A DNA stretch of 25,858 nucleotides, taken from positions 1-25,858 of the forward strand of contig JACJZJ010000007.1 in assembly GCA_020635675.1 (NCBI GenBank). Direction: 5' to 3'. Positions 7,833 to 14,963 of this stretch are shown one piece after another. The stretch is from Flavobacteriales bacterium (GTDB taxonomy: Bacteria; Bacteroidota; Bacteroidia; Flavobacteriales_F; PHOS-HE28). The number at the start of each line of letters is the position of its first letter. The first letter of the stretch is position 1. Under the pieces are notes generated by a model that was not told where the DNA came from, ran no database searches, and saw nothing but the letters and a program-made list of their open reading frames with translations. The position numbers and the translations under genes are program-made.

Positions 7833-8579
7833 ATGGCCCGTACACTGCTCCTCCTCCTGTTGCTCGTCGGCAGCGTGCTCACCGCCCCGGCCCAGGTCCG
7901 CATCGTCAAGATCGACATCGCTCTGGACCAGATCGTGCTCGGCAATTGCAGCAACACCACCACGGTGGACGTATCGTCCTTCTGGTTCACCGGGCTCGGC
8001 AATGCCGTGCAGGTGAGCGACCTGACCGTGGTGCAGGGCAACCCGATGCTGGGGCCCGCCCTGAACGTGATCTTCTCCGGCTTCGGCCTGGCCGCCGTCT
8101 CCGACCTGGCCCTGTACACCAGCAACGGCGACTTCAACGACATGGCGCTCATGGAGGACTTCATCGAGTGGGGCGCCGGGGGCCAGGGCTACGAGAGCGT
8201 GGCCGTGGCCAAGGGCATCTGGACGGCGGGCACCTTCATCGGCGGCCTGCCGCCATACATCTGGGTGGGTGACTGCAGCCAGTACGGTGCGGAATACTGG
8301 GTGCCGAGCAACAGCCGCATCCATGAGCAGGGTGCGTTGGGAACTGCCCAGGTTTATCCCAATCCGGTGCATGACGCGCTTCACATCGACCTCGGCTCGG
8401 TGCCATGCCCGGTGCAGGGCGTGCTGGCCGCGGCGGACGGTCGCCTCCTGCGGACATTCCCCATGGGTGGGAGCACCACCACCGTGATCGACTTGCGGGA
8501 CCTGGCGGCGGGCACCTACCTGCTTGCGCTGTACACTTCGGAAGCACACTTGCACCGCCGGGTGGTGGTGCAACGCTGA
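7833..8579 (+). CDS. secreted T9SS cargo with possible lamin-tail-like domain
   Basis: This 248-aa protein starts at the ATG at 7833, giving a signal peptide MARTLLLLLLLVGSVLTAPA. Residues about 22-165 begin with QVRIVKIDIALDQIVLGNC and continue with VDVSSFWF, LALYTSNGDFND and GIWTAGTFIGG. This order of strands and a VDVS(S/G)-W motif recalls lamin-tail (LTD) domains, which are frequent in Bacteroidota secreted proteins; the match is by eye only. Residues about 172-248 are a T9SS type A sorting domain (VYPNPVHDALHIDLG, DLAAGTYLLALY, VVVQR). It should be exported by Sec and then T9SS. Its stop lies 48 nt from the convergent end of the caspase gene of module A. Confidence 0.9.
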   Translation: MARTLLLLLLLVGSVLTAPAQVRIVKIDIALDQIVLGNCSNTTTVDVSSFWFTGLGNAVQVSDLTVVQGNPMLGPALNVIFSGFGLAAVSDLALYTSNGDFNDMALMEDFIEWGAGGQGYESVAVAKGIWTAGTFIGGLPPYIWVGDCSQYGAEYWVPSNSRIHEQGALGTAQVYPNPVHDALHIDLGSVPCPVQGVLAAADGRLLRTFPMGGSTTTVIDLRDLAAGTYLLALYTSEAHLHRRVVVQR

Positions 8580-8603
8580 CGGGCCAGGCCTATGCGCTTG
8601 CAA

Positions 8604-8622
8604 CGGCCAACCTGTGTGGCCG
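8604..8622. terminator. weak hairpin between convergent genes
   Basis: CGGCCA (8604-8609) pairs with TGGCCG (8617-8622) across a 7-nt loop, in the 48-bp gap between convergent stops. There is no T tract on either side, so termination here is only a suggestion. Confidence 0.3.
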
Positions 8623-8627
8623 GCCGA

Positions 8628-10904
8628 TCATTCCACCAGCTGCATGCGGATCAGTGCGATCTTCTTTCTGCCGAAGGGCAGCAGGCGTTTCTTGCCAAAT
8701 GGCAGGAGCCGCCTGCTGTTGAATTCGACCTTGCCATACAGGGTCCTGCCGCCATCCTTCAATATCAATTGACCTGGTATGAACCGCCTGCTGTCGGTCT
8801 TGTTGCGGAAGGATAGGACGTCCTCCGTGATATTGGAGCTGCATTGAATGAACTCATTCCCAACGGAACCGGAAAAATTGATATGATCAAAATGGTCCCA
8901 CTTGCTGGATGGGCGCTGCAATTCATAGAAGCCGATACTGTCCGTTGACAGCGGATCCCGATACACCCTTCCCTCGGGATCAAAAGGCCGCTGGTCCGGG
9001 GTGCGGTGGAGCACCAGGTCGGAAGTGCTGCCGTCCGCATGGATCACATAACCCACCAAGGCCGAACCGTCTTCATTGATCATGAAGCGCCCGATCCGCT
9101 CCTGTTCATATTGGTCACCGTACTGCCGGACCTCCATGAATCCGGTCGAGCGGGTAGAAGACAATGTCGCTTGGAAGACCATGCCGTCAAGGACACCAGT
9201 GACCGGGAACTTATCCGAGGTCGCTCGTCCATGGATCGTCAAATAATCCTCCCCTTGGGGCCCCGAATACCTCCCTTCCGGGATGAATTGGGTCGAACCG
9301 GGGCCATCACGACCCAATTCCCGATCGTGGAACGTTCCCGAATTCGTCCATAGACTGATGTTCAGCTTGCCCCAATCGGGATCCAGCTCGATGCGACATT
9401 TCCTGGTCCTATTTCGAGAATCTTTGTCGTTGAAAATGATCGAGTTGCGTTCGATGCGGCCTCTTCCTTGGATCAATTCACCCTGGATCCTTCCAGCGAC
9501 GGACGTCCTCCCCCCCGACCCTCCATAATTGAAGAAGGTGATCTTATCGCCAAGGGCATTCGAATAGGTCACGTCCTCCAACGTCGTGCGGTCATCGATC
9601 GCGACATTCGTACTCACCGACCTCATATGCCTGGGGTCATCGATGTTGTAGTTCCCGACCACACTGAGCGGGAAGTCATTGCATGCTTCGCACAGCCGGT
9701 CCGGGCGTTGAGAGGTCTTGAATACCGTCAGCGCGCGTTCTGCGGTGTTGAAGCTCACATAGCGATGCAGTTCGTGCACCGTTACGATGCTATCCCCGGA
9801 TGCATCCGCATCCCCCTGCAGTCCCTTGATCAAGTAGTACGAGTAAATGCCATGTCCTCCTTCCAGGCTTTCATCCTCATAGGACTCTTCATTATCCGAT
9901 GACGAGGTCAGGATGGTCAACGTCGGGTCGGCCATGGCCATTTGCTGGAGGACCGTGTTGCTGTTCTCCGGGATGCCCTTGCGGCCAATGCTGGCCATCA
10001 TTCCGGAATGGCACGCGTCTATGATCAACACCTTTTTCCGTGGGCGGGCATGTTCGACATAGCGCAGCACATCCGATTGCAACAAGCCGGTGGCACGCAA
10101 TGCCTCCTCACTATTCGTGTGCGCATCCGAAGTGACCAGGCAAAGGTCCTTCCCGGCATCCACGATGGTGCCGTGTCCGCTGAAATAGAGCAAGAACACA
10201 TCCTCTTCCTCTGCGTCACGGAGCAATTCCAGCATTTGACCGAGGATATTGTTCCGGGTGGCCTCCTTGTCGGTGAGGAAGCGGACGTTCTCCTCCGCCA
10301 ATCTTCCCCCGTGCGTGCTGGTCAGGAACCGCTTGTACTCCTCGGCATCCTTCGCGGCGAACTTCAGGTCGATCGACGGATCGTTCACATAGTTGGAAAT
10401 ACCCACGATCAACGCATAGATCTTGGGAAGTCTCGAATTCCAGGTCAATACATCACCCTGATCGGCTATCCATGGGACATTCCCGGAGGCGTTCGGTGCG
10501 CGACGGGGATCAGCGCGCACCATGGAGAACCGTGCACGCGTGAAACCTCCTGCCCGATCCGCCACACCGATGAAGATGACCTTCTCCCCGACCGGCAGGT
10601 CCACTCTGGTGGAGAATCGGCCCACGGTATCGAACGGCACTGGTCTGTTGTCGATCAGCAGCAGGGTCGGACCGCCGCCACCGACGACCCGGCCTTGTAT
10701 GCAAAGGGACGTGTCCGAAGTGGTCAACATGGAGTCCGGACCAAGCTGGGGTGCGGTAATGATGACCTGCAGGGGCGTTCCCGGCACCTGACCCTGACAT
10801 GGAGGGACCAGGTGCCAAAGTCCGATGGCCAGCGCACCGATGGCCATGCGACCGGGCGCATGGGGAGCACGAACGATCCGATGATAGCGGGCCATACCCC
10901 TCAT
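8628..10904 (-). CDS. exported caspase-family (peptidase C14) protease, module A
   Basis: This is a 758-aa protein. The start at 10904 is chosen because its ATG overlaps the TGA of the upstream CHASE2-like gene (ATGA), implying translational coupling, and gives a signal sequence (about residues 1-40, hydrophobic MAIGALAIGLWHLVPPCQGQ). The longer upstream extension only shadows that gene. Residues about 42-132 form an Ig-like domain (LCIQGRVVG, VGRFSTRVDLPVGEKVIFI). Residues about 160-420 are a caspase-fold domain: KIYALIVGISNY, catalytic His244 in LLYFSGHG, catalytic Cys298 in LIIDACHSG, and GIYSYYLIKGL. The C-terminal roughly 340 residues are beta-rich and of no family I recognise, ending in a duplicated RLLPFGKK/RLLPFGRK segment. 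It is predicted to act outside the cytoplasm as a cysteine endopeptidase. Its substrates and P1 preference cannot be read from the sequence. It is the last gene of a three-gene operon. Confidence 0.92.
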   Translation of the reverse strand: MRGMARYHRIVRAPHAPGRMAIGALAIGLWHLVPPCQGQVPGTPLQVIITAPQLGPDSMLTTSDTSLCIQGRVVGGGGPTLLLIDNRPVPFDTVGRFSTRVDLPVGEKVIFIGVADRAGGFTRARFSMVRADPRRAPNASGNVPWIADQGDVLTWNSRLPKIYALIVGISNYVNDPSIDLKFAAKDAEEYKRFLTSTHGGRLAEENVRFLTDKEATRNNILGQMLELLRDAEEEDVFLLYFSGHGTIVDAGKDLCLVTSDAHTNSEEALRATGLLQSDVLRYVEHARPRKKVLIIDACHSGMMASIGRKGIPENSNTVLQQMAMADPTLTILTSSSDNEESYEDESLEGGHGIYSYYLIKGLQGDADASGDSIVTVHELHRYVSFNTAERALTVFKTSQRPDRLCEACNDFPLSVVGNYNIDDPRHMRSVSTNVAIDDRTTLEDVTYSNALGDKITFFNYGGSGGRTSVAGRIQGELIQGRGRIERNSIIFNDKDSRNRTRKCRIELDPDWGKLNISLWTNSGTFHDRELGRDGPGSTQFIPEGRYSGPQGEDYLTIHGRATSDKFPVTGVLDGMVFQATLSSTRSTGFMEVRQYGDQYEQERIGRFMINEDGSALVGYVIHADGSTSDLVLHRTPDQRPFDPEGRVYRDPLSTDSIGFYELQRPSSKWDHFDHINFSGSVGNEFIQCSSNITEDVLSFRNKTDSRRFIPGQLILKDGGRTLYGKVEFNSRRLLPFGKKRLLPFGRKKIALIRMQLVE
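8655..8715 (-). repeat. short tandem duplication at the caspase C-terminus
   Basis: Two adjacent copies of about 24 bp encode RLLPFGKK and RLLPFGRK close to the stop of the module A caspase. The copies differ at several bases, so the duplication is not recent. Confidence 0.55.
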
Positions 10905-12364
10905 GCGGAAAAGTCCATTCGCCGGAAAAGTGCAAGGAGCATGCTGTAATAAATGAAGATAACGACCAGGTCGGAACCGTGGCCGAACACATGGTGCAGC
11001 ACGGCAGTGACCACGAGGAACAGCACCATGGGAAGGGCATGGACCAGAAAGCGCCCCGTGGCCGACCACACCCGGTGGTCGAAGCTTTTCCTCACCGGGG
11101 CTTTGATCACCCTGGCCGGTTTGGTCACCGGAATGCACAGCCTTTTCCAGCCCGCCTTTCTTCGGACGCCCTCCTCGGCATCCGTTCCACCCTCTCCCAG
11201 GTCGCCGCGCACCCGATCGGGAAAACCGGCGCTATAGAAAATGAGCAGTGAACATACCCAGAAGAGCAACCCTTGAAAGAACAGGAGCCCTCCATTGAGC
11301 AGGTGTCCCCCACGGCGCATTTCCTTGAACAGGTCAAGCAGGATGGCACTGCCATGGTGGCGACCGAGGATGGTCTCATGCAGGTCGGACCCCGCAGGAC
11401 CCATGGGGGACGCGAACTCCCCAATGAAGACCACCGGCAGCTCGCCCGCTGGATCGGGGGTCAGGCGGGCCAGTAGTTCCGCCTTCCCATATTCCGTCAG
11501 TACATAGCCCAGCGGCATTGTCAGCCCCGAGGCATCCACCGGTGCATGGAGTTGCCTGTCGGACCGATCGGCTTCCAAACGGTCCCATACCGGAGTGAAC
11601 GACGGATACGCATAGGCCCGGCCACCTTGCCCGTCGGACTCCTTGATCAAACCCAAGCCCGCTGGCTCGGCCGAACGATGCGTGGTCCGTAGATACAGTT
11701 CGTAGGGCAGACTGTTCAGTCCGTCCCTGCGCAATGTGTACCAGGCGATCCGGTCACCCTGTTGCTCCGCCGCCACCGAAGCCATCACCGTCGTATTGAA
11801 GGCCAGCGTCGGGCAATTCGCGGCCGTACCCTGGGCAAGGACCACCTTGTTGTACCGCACCAGCTGTCGAACGGCCTGGGCGAGCGCAGGGTCCTGCGCC
11901 GTGGGCTCCTCAAAGGTCATATCCACCACCACCTGCCCCACGCGTTCCTGGTGCTCAGCAAGGTATGCCAGTAGGCGCGCCAGCTTGGCGCGATCCGTGA
12001 GCACGAGCACCAGGCTGTCGTCCGGATCGCTCCGCGGGTCCGGCACCAGCACCTTGTTCTCGCTGTTGTCTATGGTGATGATCTGGGGCATATCCGCTCC
12101 TTCACCCTCATCGGCACCGTTCAAAAAGGCGCGCACGGAGGCCGAAAATTCGTAGGCCACCTTGTTCTCGTCGATGGGACCCGGTAACCGACCCAAGAGA
12201 AAGACCAGTGTGAACAGCGTGAGGAATGCATGCACTCCCGAGATCAGGAAAAGCCCGCACCATGTGGGTCGTGCCCCCAAAACCTTGAGCACCGCCGATC
12301 CCATCAAAAAGGCCACCGCCGCAGGAACGACCAGGAGCAGGATCAGCCAGAGGATCGAGGGCAT
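10901..12364 (-). CDS. CHASE2-like sensor membrane protein without output domain, module A
   Basis: This 487-aa protein has five predicted TM helices: about 4-26, 35-58, 358-379, 438-460 and 464-481. Residues about 60-355 form an extracytoplasmic domain with CHASE2-like features: a helix LARLLAYLAEHQ before VVVDMTFEEP (146-154), AQDPALAQAVRQ, a KVVLAQ strand, NSLPYELY (217-224), VFIGEF (312-317), then DLHETILG and HHGSAILLDLF leading into the third TM helix. CHASE2 proteins normally carry a cytoplasmic kinase, cyclase or similar output. Here only a basic loop of about 55 residues (382-436) and two more helices follow. The start at 12364 lies 9 nt after the stop of the 273-aa gene, and the stop overlaps the caspase start. 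The CHASE2 assignment is by motif order; a distant relative is possible. It aligns along its length with the protein at 20270-21718. Confidence 0.85.
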   Translation of the reverse strand: MPSILWLILLLVVPAAVAFLMGSAVLKVLGARPTWCGLFLISGVHAFLTLFTLVFLLGRLPGPIDENKVAYEFSASVRAFLNGADEGEGADMPQIITIDNSENKVLVPDPRSDPDDSLVLVLTDRAKLARLLAYLAEHQERVGQVVVDMTFEEPTAQDPALAQAVRQLVRYNKVVLAQGTAANCPTLAFNTTVMASVAAEQQGDRIAWYTLRRDGLNSLPYELYLRTTHRSAEPAGLGLIKESDGQGGRAYAYPSFTPVWDRLEADRSDRQLHAPVDASGLTMPLGYVLTEYGKAELLARLTPDPAGELPVVFIGEFASPMGPAGSDLHETILGRHHGSAILLDLFKEMRRGGHLLNGGLLFFQGLLFWVCSLLIFYSAGFPDRVRGDLGEGGTDAEEGVRRKAGWKRLCIPVTKPARVIKAPVRKSFDHRVWSATGRFLVHALPMVLFLVVTAVLHHVFGHGSDLVVIFIYYSMLLALFRRMDFSA

Positions 12365-12373
12365 GGGGGCGGT

Positions 12374-13195
12374 TCAGGGACAGGAGTGGACGACCACGTT
12401 CGGGGGATGGACCTTGCCGTACCACTTTCGGATCAGCTGCACTTGGAGCTTGTCCAGATCGGTGCTATCCAGTCCCTGTTCGTTGGACCTCAGCGCACAT
12501 CGCAGGTCGTCCAATGCCCGCCACTCTTCGGGTGCCAAGAAGCGCAACACACCTTTGGCCAGGTCCACCTCCGGGCTGGTCCTGTGGCGCAGGACGATCT
12601 GCGCCTCACAAGGTGCCTTCCCCCCTATCAACAAGGCTGAAAAGAGCAGGGAATCCCCCATGTTCGGCACTTGCGCGCTATGCGGCGGTTCGTCGTTCGT
12701 TCCCCGCCAAAGGATCAAGTAGCCAGAAGGTGCCAGGCCCGCATCGGACAACCGCACCCAAAGCCGGAGCGTGTCCCGGATCACCAAGGTATCGGCGAAC
12801 AGGTCCCGCAGTTCCGACCGGGAGCGGATCCCCCACGTATCCAGACCCTTGCTGGCGAGGGTGGCCAGGGCCAGACGCTGGCTGTTCCGTTCGGGAATGT
12901 TGTATACATAGGCCGCGAGCAGTGATCCGTTCGGGTCCAGGACCTGGTACCTCACCATCCCGGCGTTCATCCGTCCGAACTCCGAACGCAGCAGTCCCAG
13001 GAACTCCGCTTCGGAGGTCAGCTCCTCCGCCCGTTGGTTGTAGGTCTGCTTTTCTTCGCTCGTGCATCCGGGGCAGGAAGTGATCACGAACCGCTGCCCG
13101 ATCACTTCCTGGGCGCGAAGTGCCGTTCCGGCAATGCACCATACCCAGATGACCCCCAAGGCCAGGATCCTCTTCCAGAGAAGCATTGCATCCAT
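12374..13195 (-). CDS. exported WYG-motif protein, unrecognised family, module A
   Basis: This 273-aa protein has a signal peptide (MDAMLLWKRILALGVIWVWC..., cleavage after LRAQ). A start at 13186 (MLLWKR) is equally plausible and gives a more usual leader length. The mature protein has no recognised domain. It shows mixed alpha/beta pattern, a segment ELRDLFADTLVIRDTLRLWV, Cys39 and Cys42 (SCPGC), and an alpha-helical end with KWYGK (W258-G260). The protein at 21721-22557 matches: EFRAFWRDTIAVFDTLAMV for the first segment, and SWYGR at the same residue numbers 258-260. The family is therefore a conserved partner of the CHASE2-like proteins. It is the first gene of the operon, with a promoter-like TATCTTCC just upstream. 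Its function is unknown; a periplasmic co-sensor or ligand-binding role would be a guess. It is unrelated to WYL domains. Confidence 0.85.
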   Translation of the reverse strand: MDAMLLWKRILALGVIWVWCIAGTALRAQEVIGQRFVITSCPGCTSEEKQTYNQRAEELTSEAEFLGLLRSEFGRMNAGMVRYQVLDPNGSLLAAYVYNIPERNSQRLALATLASKGLDTWGIRSRSELRDLFADTLVIRDTLRLWVRLSDAGLAPSGYLILWRGTNDEPPHSAQVPNMGDSLLFSALLIGGKAPCEAQIVLRHRTSPEVDLAKGVLRFLAPEEWRALDDLRCALRSNEQGLDSTDLDKLQVQLIRKWYGKVHPPNVVVHSCP

Positions 13196-13205
13196 GATCG
13201 AGGTA

Positions 13206-13213
13206 GGAAGATA
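13206..13213 (-). promoter_or_regulatory. candidate -7 promoter element for module A (TATCTTCC)
   Basis: On the minus strand TATCTTCC is 10 nt before the ATG at 13195 and 19 nt before the alternative ATG at 13186. The match to the other upstream octamers supports it, and the spacing slightly favours the 13186 start. Confidence 0.35.
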
Positions 13214-13572
13214 GGTGAAGCGGTCGAGTCGAGCCGACCTGATCGCCGATGCATTTGTGTGCGGTGTGCCACGAGGATCGGGCCGGCGAACGGCTATCGA
13301 TGGCTCCCGCTCCCGGGATCAGTGCATCGCATTACCCGATGGCCCTCCGCACATCGCCACCGCGCTTGTGGCTTCCGGTCCGGGCGTTGCTCACACGACA
13401 TGCGCAGATGCCTTTCCGCCTCCCACCTTCCATGATCCTCCGATCTTGAGGCGTGCTATTGAGCCGCATGCAACGGACGAACCCACACGGGCGTTCCCCC
13501 GGGAAGCTCACGCTCGGACCGTAGGCAACGCGCTGCCCGGGCGACGATGTGAACTCCTTGGCTGGAACATTT

Positions 13573-13593
13573 ACCGGCCAGAAAGAAGCCGGT
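13573..13593 (-). terminator. possible terminator downstream of the exosortase gene
   Basis: ACCGGC and GCCGGT form a perfect 6-bp stem with a 9-nt loop, 32 nt after the exosortase stop. On the minus strand it is followed by AAATGTTCC rather than a T run, so termination is uncertain. Confidence 0.3.
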
Positions 13594-13625
13594 GACACCT
13601 GGCAGCCCCTCCCGCTGTTCGCAGC

Positions 13626-14963
13626 TCACCGGTCCGCCACTGCGAAGGCCCGCTCGCCATTGGCCGTCCGTGCGCTCAGGAACAACAGCGCGTCATCGTC
13701 CCGCGCCGCCAGGTTCACCAGGAAATACTGCTTGTGCCCGGTGAGGGCTTCCCAGCGCCAATGCCATTCGCTCGTGGTCCGTTCGCCGCGCTCATCGGCG
13801 TACCACCAGGCCGTGCGCAGCTGCTGGTCCGCTCGCACGAGCGTGGCGCGGTAGCAGGGCATTTCGCCCAGCCGGCCCAGTCCGTCCCCCATCACTTCAT
13901 AACCGTCGGCCAGCCAACAGAGCAGCGGATGGTGGTTGGCGAAGCTGAGCGGGAACATCGGCTTGACGATCAGCGTGGCCTCCGCGTTGGCGAACTTGTG
14001 CACACCGTCACGGGAGACCATGCATTCGTATCCGGGGATCTGCTCCACGAGCCCCTCCCTACCGGTGAAACGCGCCGTGTTGGGCGCCATGAACTCGCGC
14101 ACCGCCATCGCCAGGACGAACGCAACGAGCAGGCCGGCATCGCGCCATGCCTTCCATTCCCGCTGCGGTCCCGCCCCCTCCGCGTGCCCGTTCCCGGGGA
14201 GGAAGCGCCGGACCAGCAGCAGCATCGGCAAGAGATGGAAGACCGCCAATGTGAGCAGGCCGATCAGCTCGTGGCCAACGGAACCGGCGGGTGAGCGGAG
14301 CTGCACCGTGAGCACGATCCGGAAGAAGTTGGCCAGGATCACCAGCAGCAGGCTCAGCAAGAGGAAGGCGGACACCTTCCACCGGACCGGGCGAACGCCC
14401 CAGCGCCGTGCCACCTGCTGCATGATCAGCAGGCTGAGGATGAAACCGGTGATCACCAGGCGAAGTCCCATGCAACCGGGATCCACAGTGAACTCCCGCC
14501 CGTCCACCCACAGGCGGCTGTCCATGGACTCCACGCCACCATGGAAGAACGCCAGCAGGAGCCCCGCCCATTTCGTGATGGCGATGCGCACGTGGAAGCC
14601 GAAGAGCGTGAAGAAGCTCCGCGTGAGCGGCAGGTAGAAGATCAGCGTGTAGAAGGCGATCACGTTCAACCGACCCATCCGCGTGTGTAACAGGTGGTAA
14701 AGGATGGCCAGCGCCGCGGCGAAGGCCCAGTAGTACTGGCCCAGCGTCAGGTGCAATGCCGTGAACACGGCGGCGGTGATCAGGAACAGGCGGCCGCCCT
14801 GCCGTGTCCGGTCGGGGCCGAGCAGGAAGGGCAGCAGCGCGATGCCGAACCACTGCAGCGCATCGAAGTGGCGCATCGCCTGCCAGAGCAGGGGCACGCA
14901 GCCGAGAACGACCAGCAGTTCGGGCCGACGCAGGCGCCACCGGGGCAGGGCCAGCTCAGCCAT
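13626..14963 (-). CDS. xrtN: exosortase, XrtN-like, with EpsI-like C-terminal domain
   Basis: This 445-aa polytopic membrane protein has about eight TM segments in residues 1-290. The three exosortase catalytic residues are visible: Cys164 in VDPGCMGLR, Arg215 in NFFRIV and His231 in VGHELIGL. Exosortases are integral inner-membrane cysteine transpeptidases that recognise a PEP-type C-terminal tail and process it after export. Residues about 300-430 form an extracytoplasmic domain whose NHHPLLCWLADGYEV and TAWWYADERGE segments recall EpsI (DUF3485), which in many exosortase loci is a separate or fused partner. The start overlaps the VIT-protein stop by 8 bp. That protein ends in a VPEP-TM tail, so the pair matches the two-gene XrtN/VIT arrangement known in Bacteroidota. 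The subclass name is inferred from context. Confidence 0.88.
   Translation of the reverse strand: MAELALPRWRLRRPELLVVLGCVPLLWQAMRHFDALQWFGIALLPFLLGPDRTRQGGRLFLITAAVFTALHLTLGQYYWAFAAALAILYHLLHTRMGRLNVIAFYTLIFYLPLTRSFFTLFGFHVRIAITKWAGLLLAFFHGGVESMDSRLWVDGREFTVDPGCMGLRLVITGFILSLLIMQQVARRWGVRPVRWKVSAFLLLSLLLVILANFFRIVLTVQLRSPAGSVGHELIGLLTLAVFHLLPMLLLVRRFLPGNGHAEGAGPQREWKAWRDAGLLVAFVLAMAVREFMAPNTARFTGREGLVEQIPGYECMVSRDGVHKFANAEATLIVKPMFPLSFANHHPLLCWLADGYEVMGDGLGRLGEMPCYRATLVRADQQLRTAWWYADERGERTTSEWHWRWEALTGHKQYFLVNLAARDDDALLFLSARTANGERAFAVADR

Larger units (their letters stand above)
13196..13625. other. 430-bp intergenic region upstream of module A
   Basis: It holds the candidate module A promoter at 13206-13213 and a small hairpin at 13573-13593 downstream of the exosortase gene. 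A plus-strand open frame (13215-13595) lacks a signal peptide, conserved motifs and a start context like its neighbours, so I treat it as non-coding. No repeats or RNA gene are recognised. Confidence 0.5.

Noticed and set aside
9942..10949. A 335-codon open frame on the plus strand
   Set aside because: It is antisense to the catalytic part of the module A caspase and has no recognisable features.
12374..13195. The WYG motif as a sign of a WYL-type regulator
   Set aside because: The protein has a signal peptide and no helix-turn-helix or Sm-like WYL fold pattern. The shared letters are coincidental.
13215..13595. A 126-codon plus-strand frame in the gap before module A
   Set aside because: Its composition is low in hydrophobic core residues and it has no motif. 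It overlaps the module A promoter zone.
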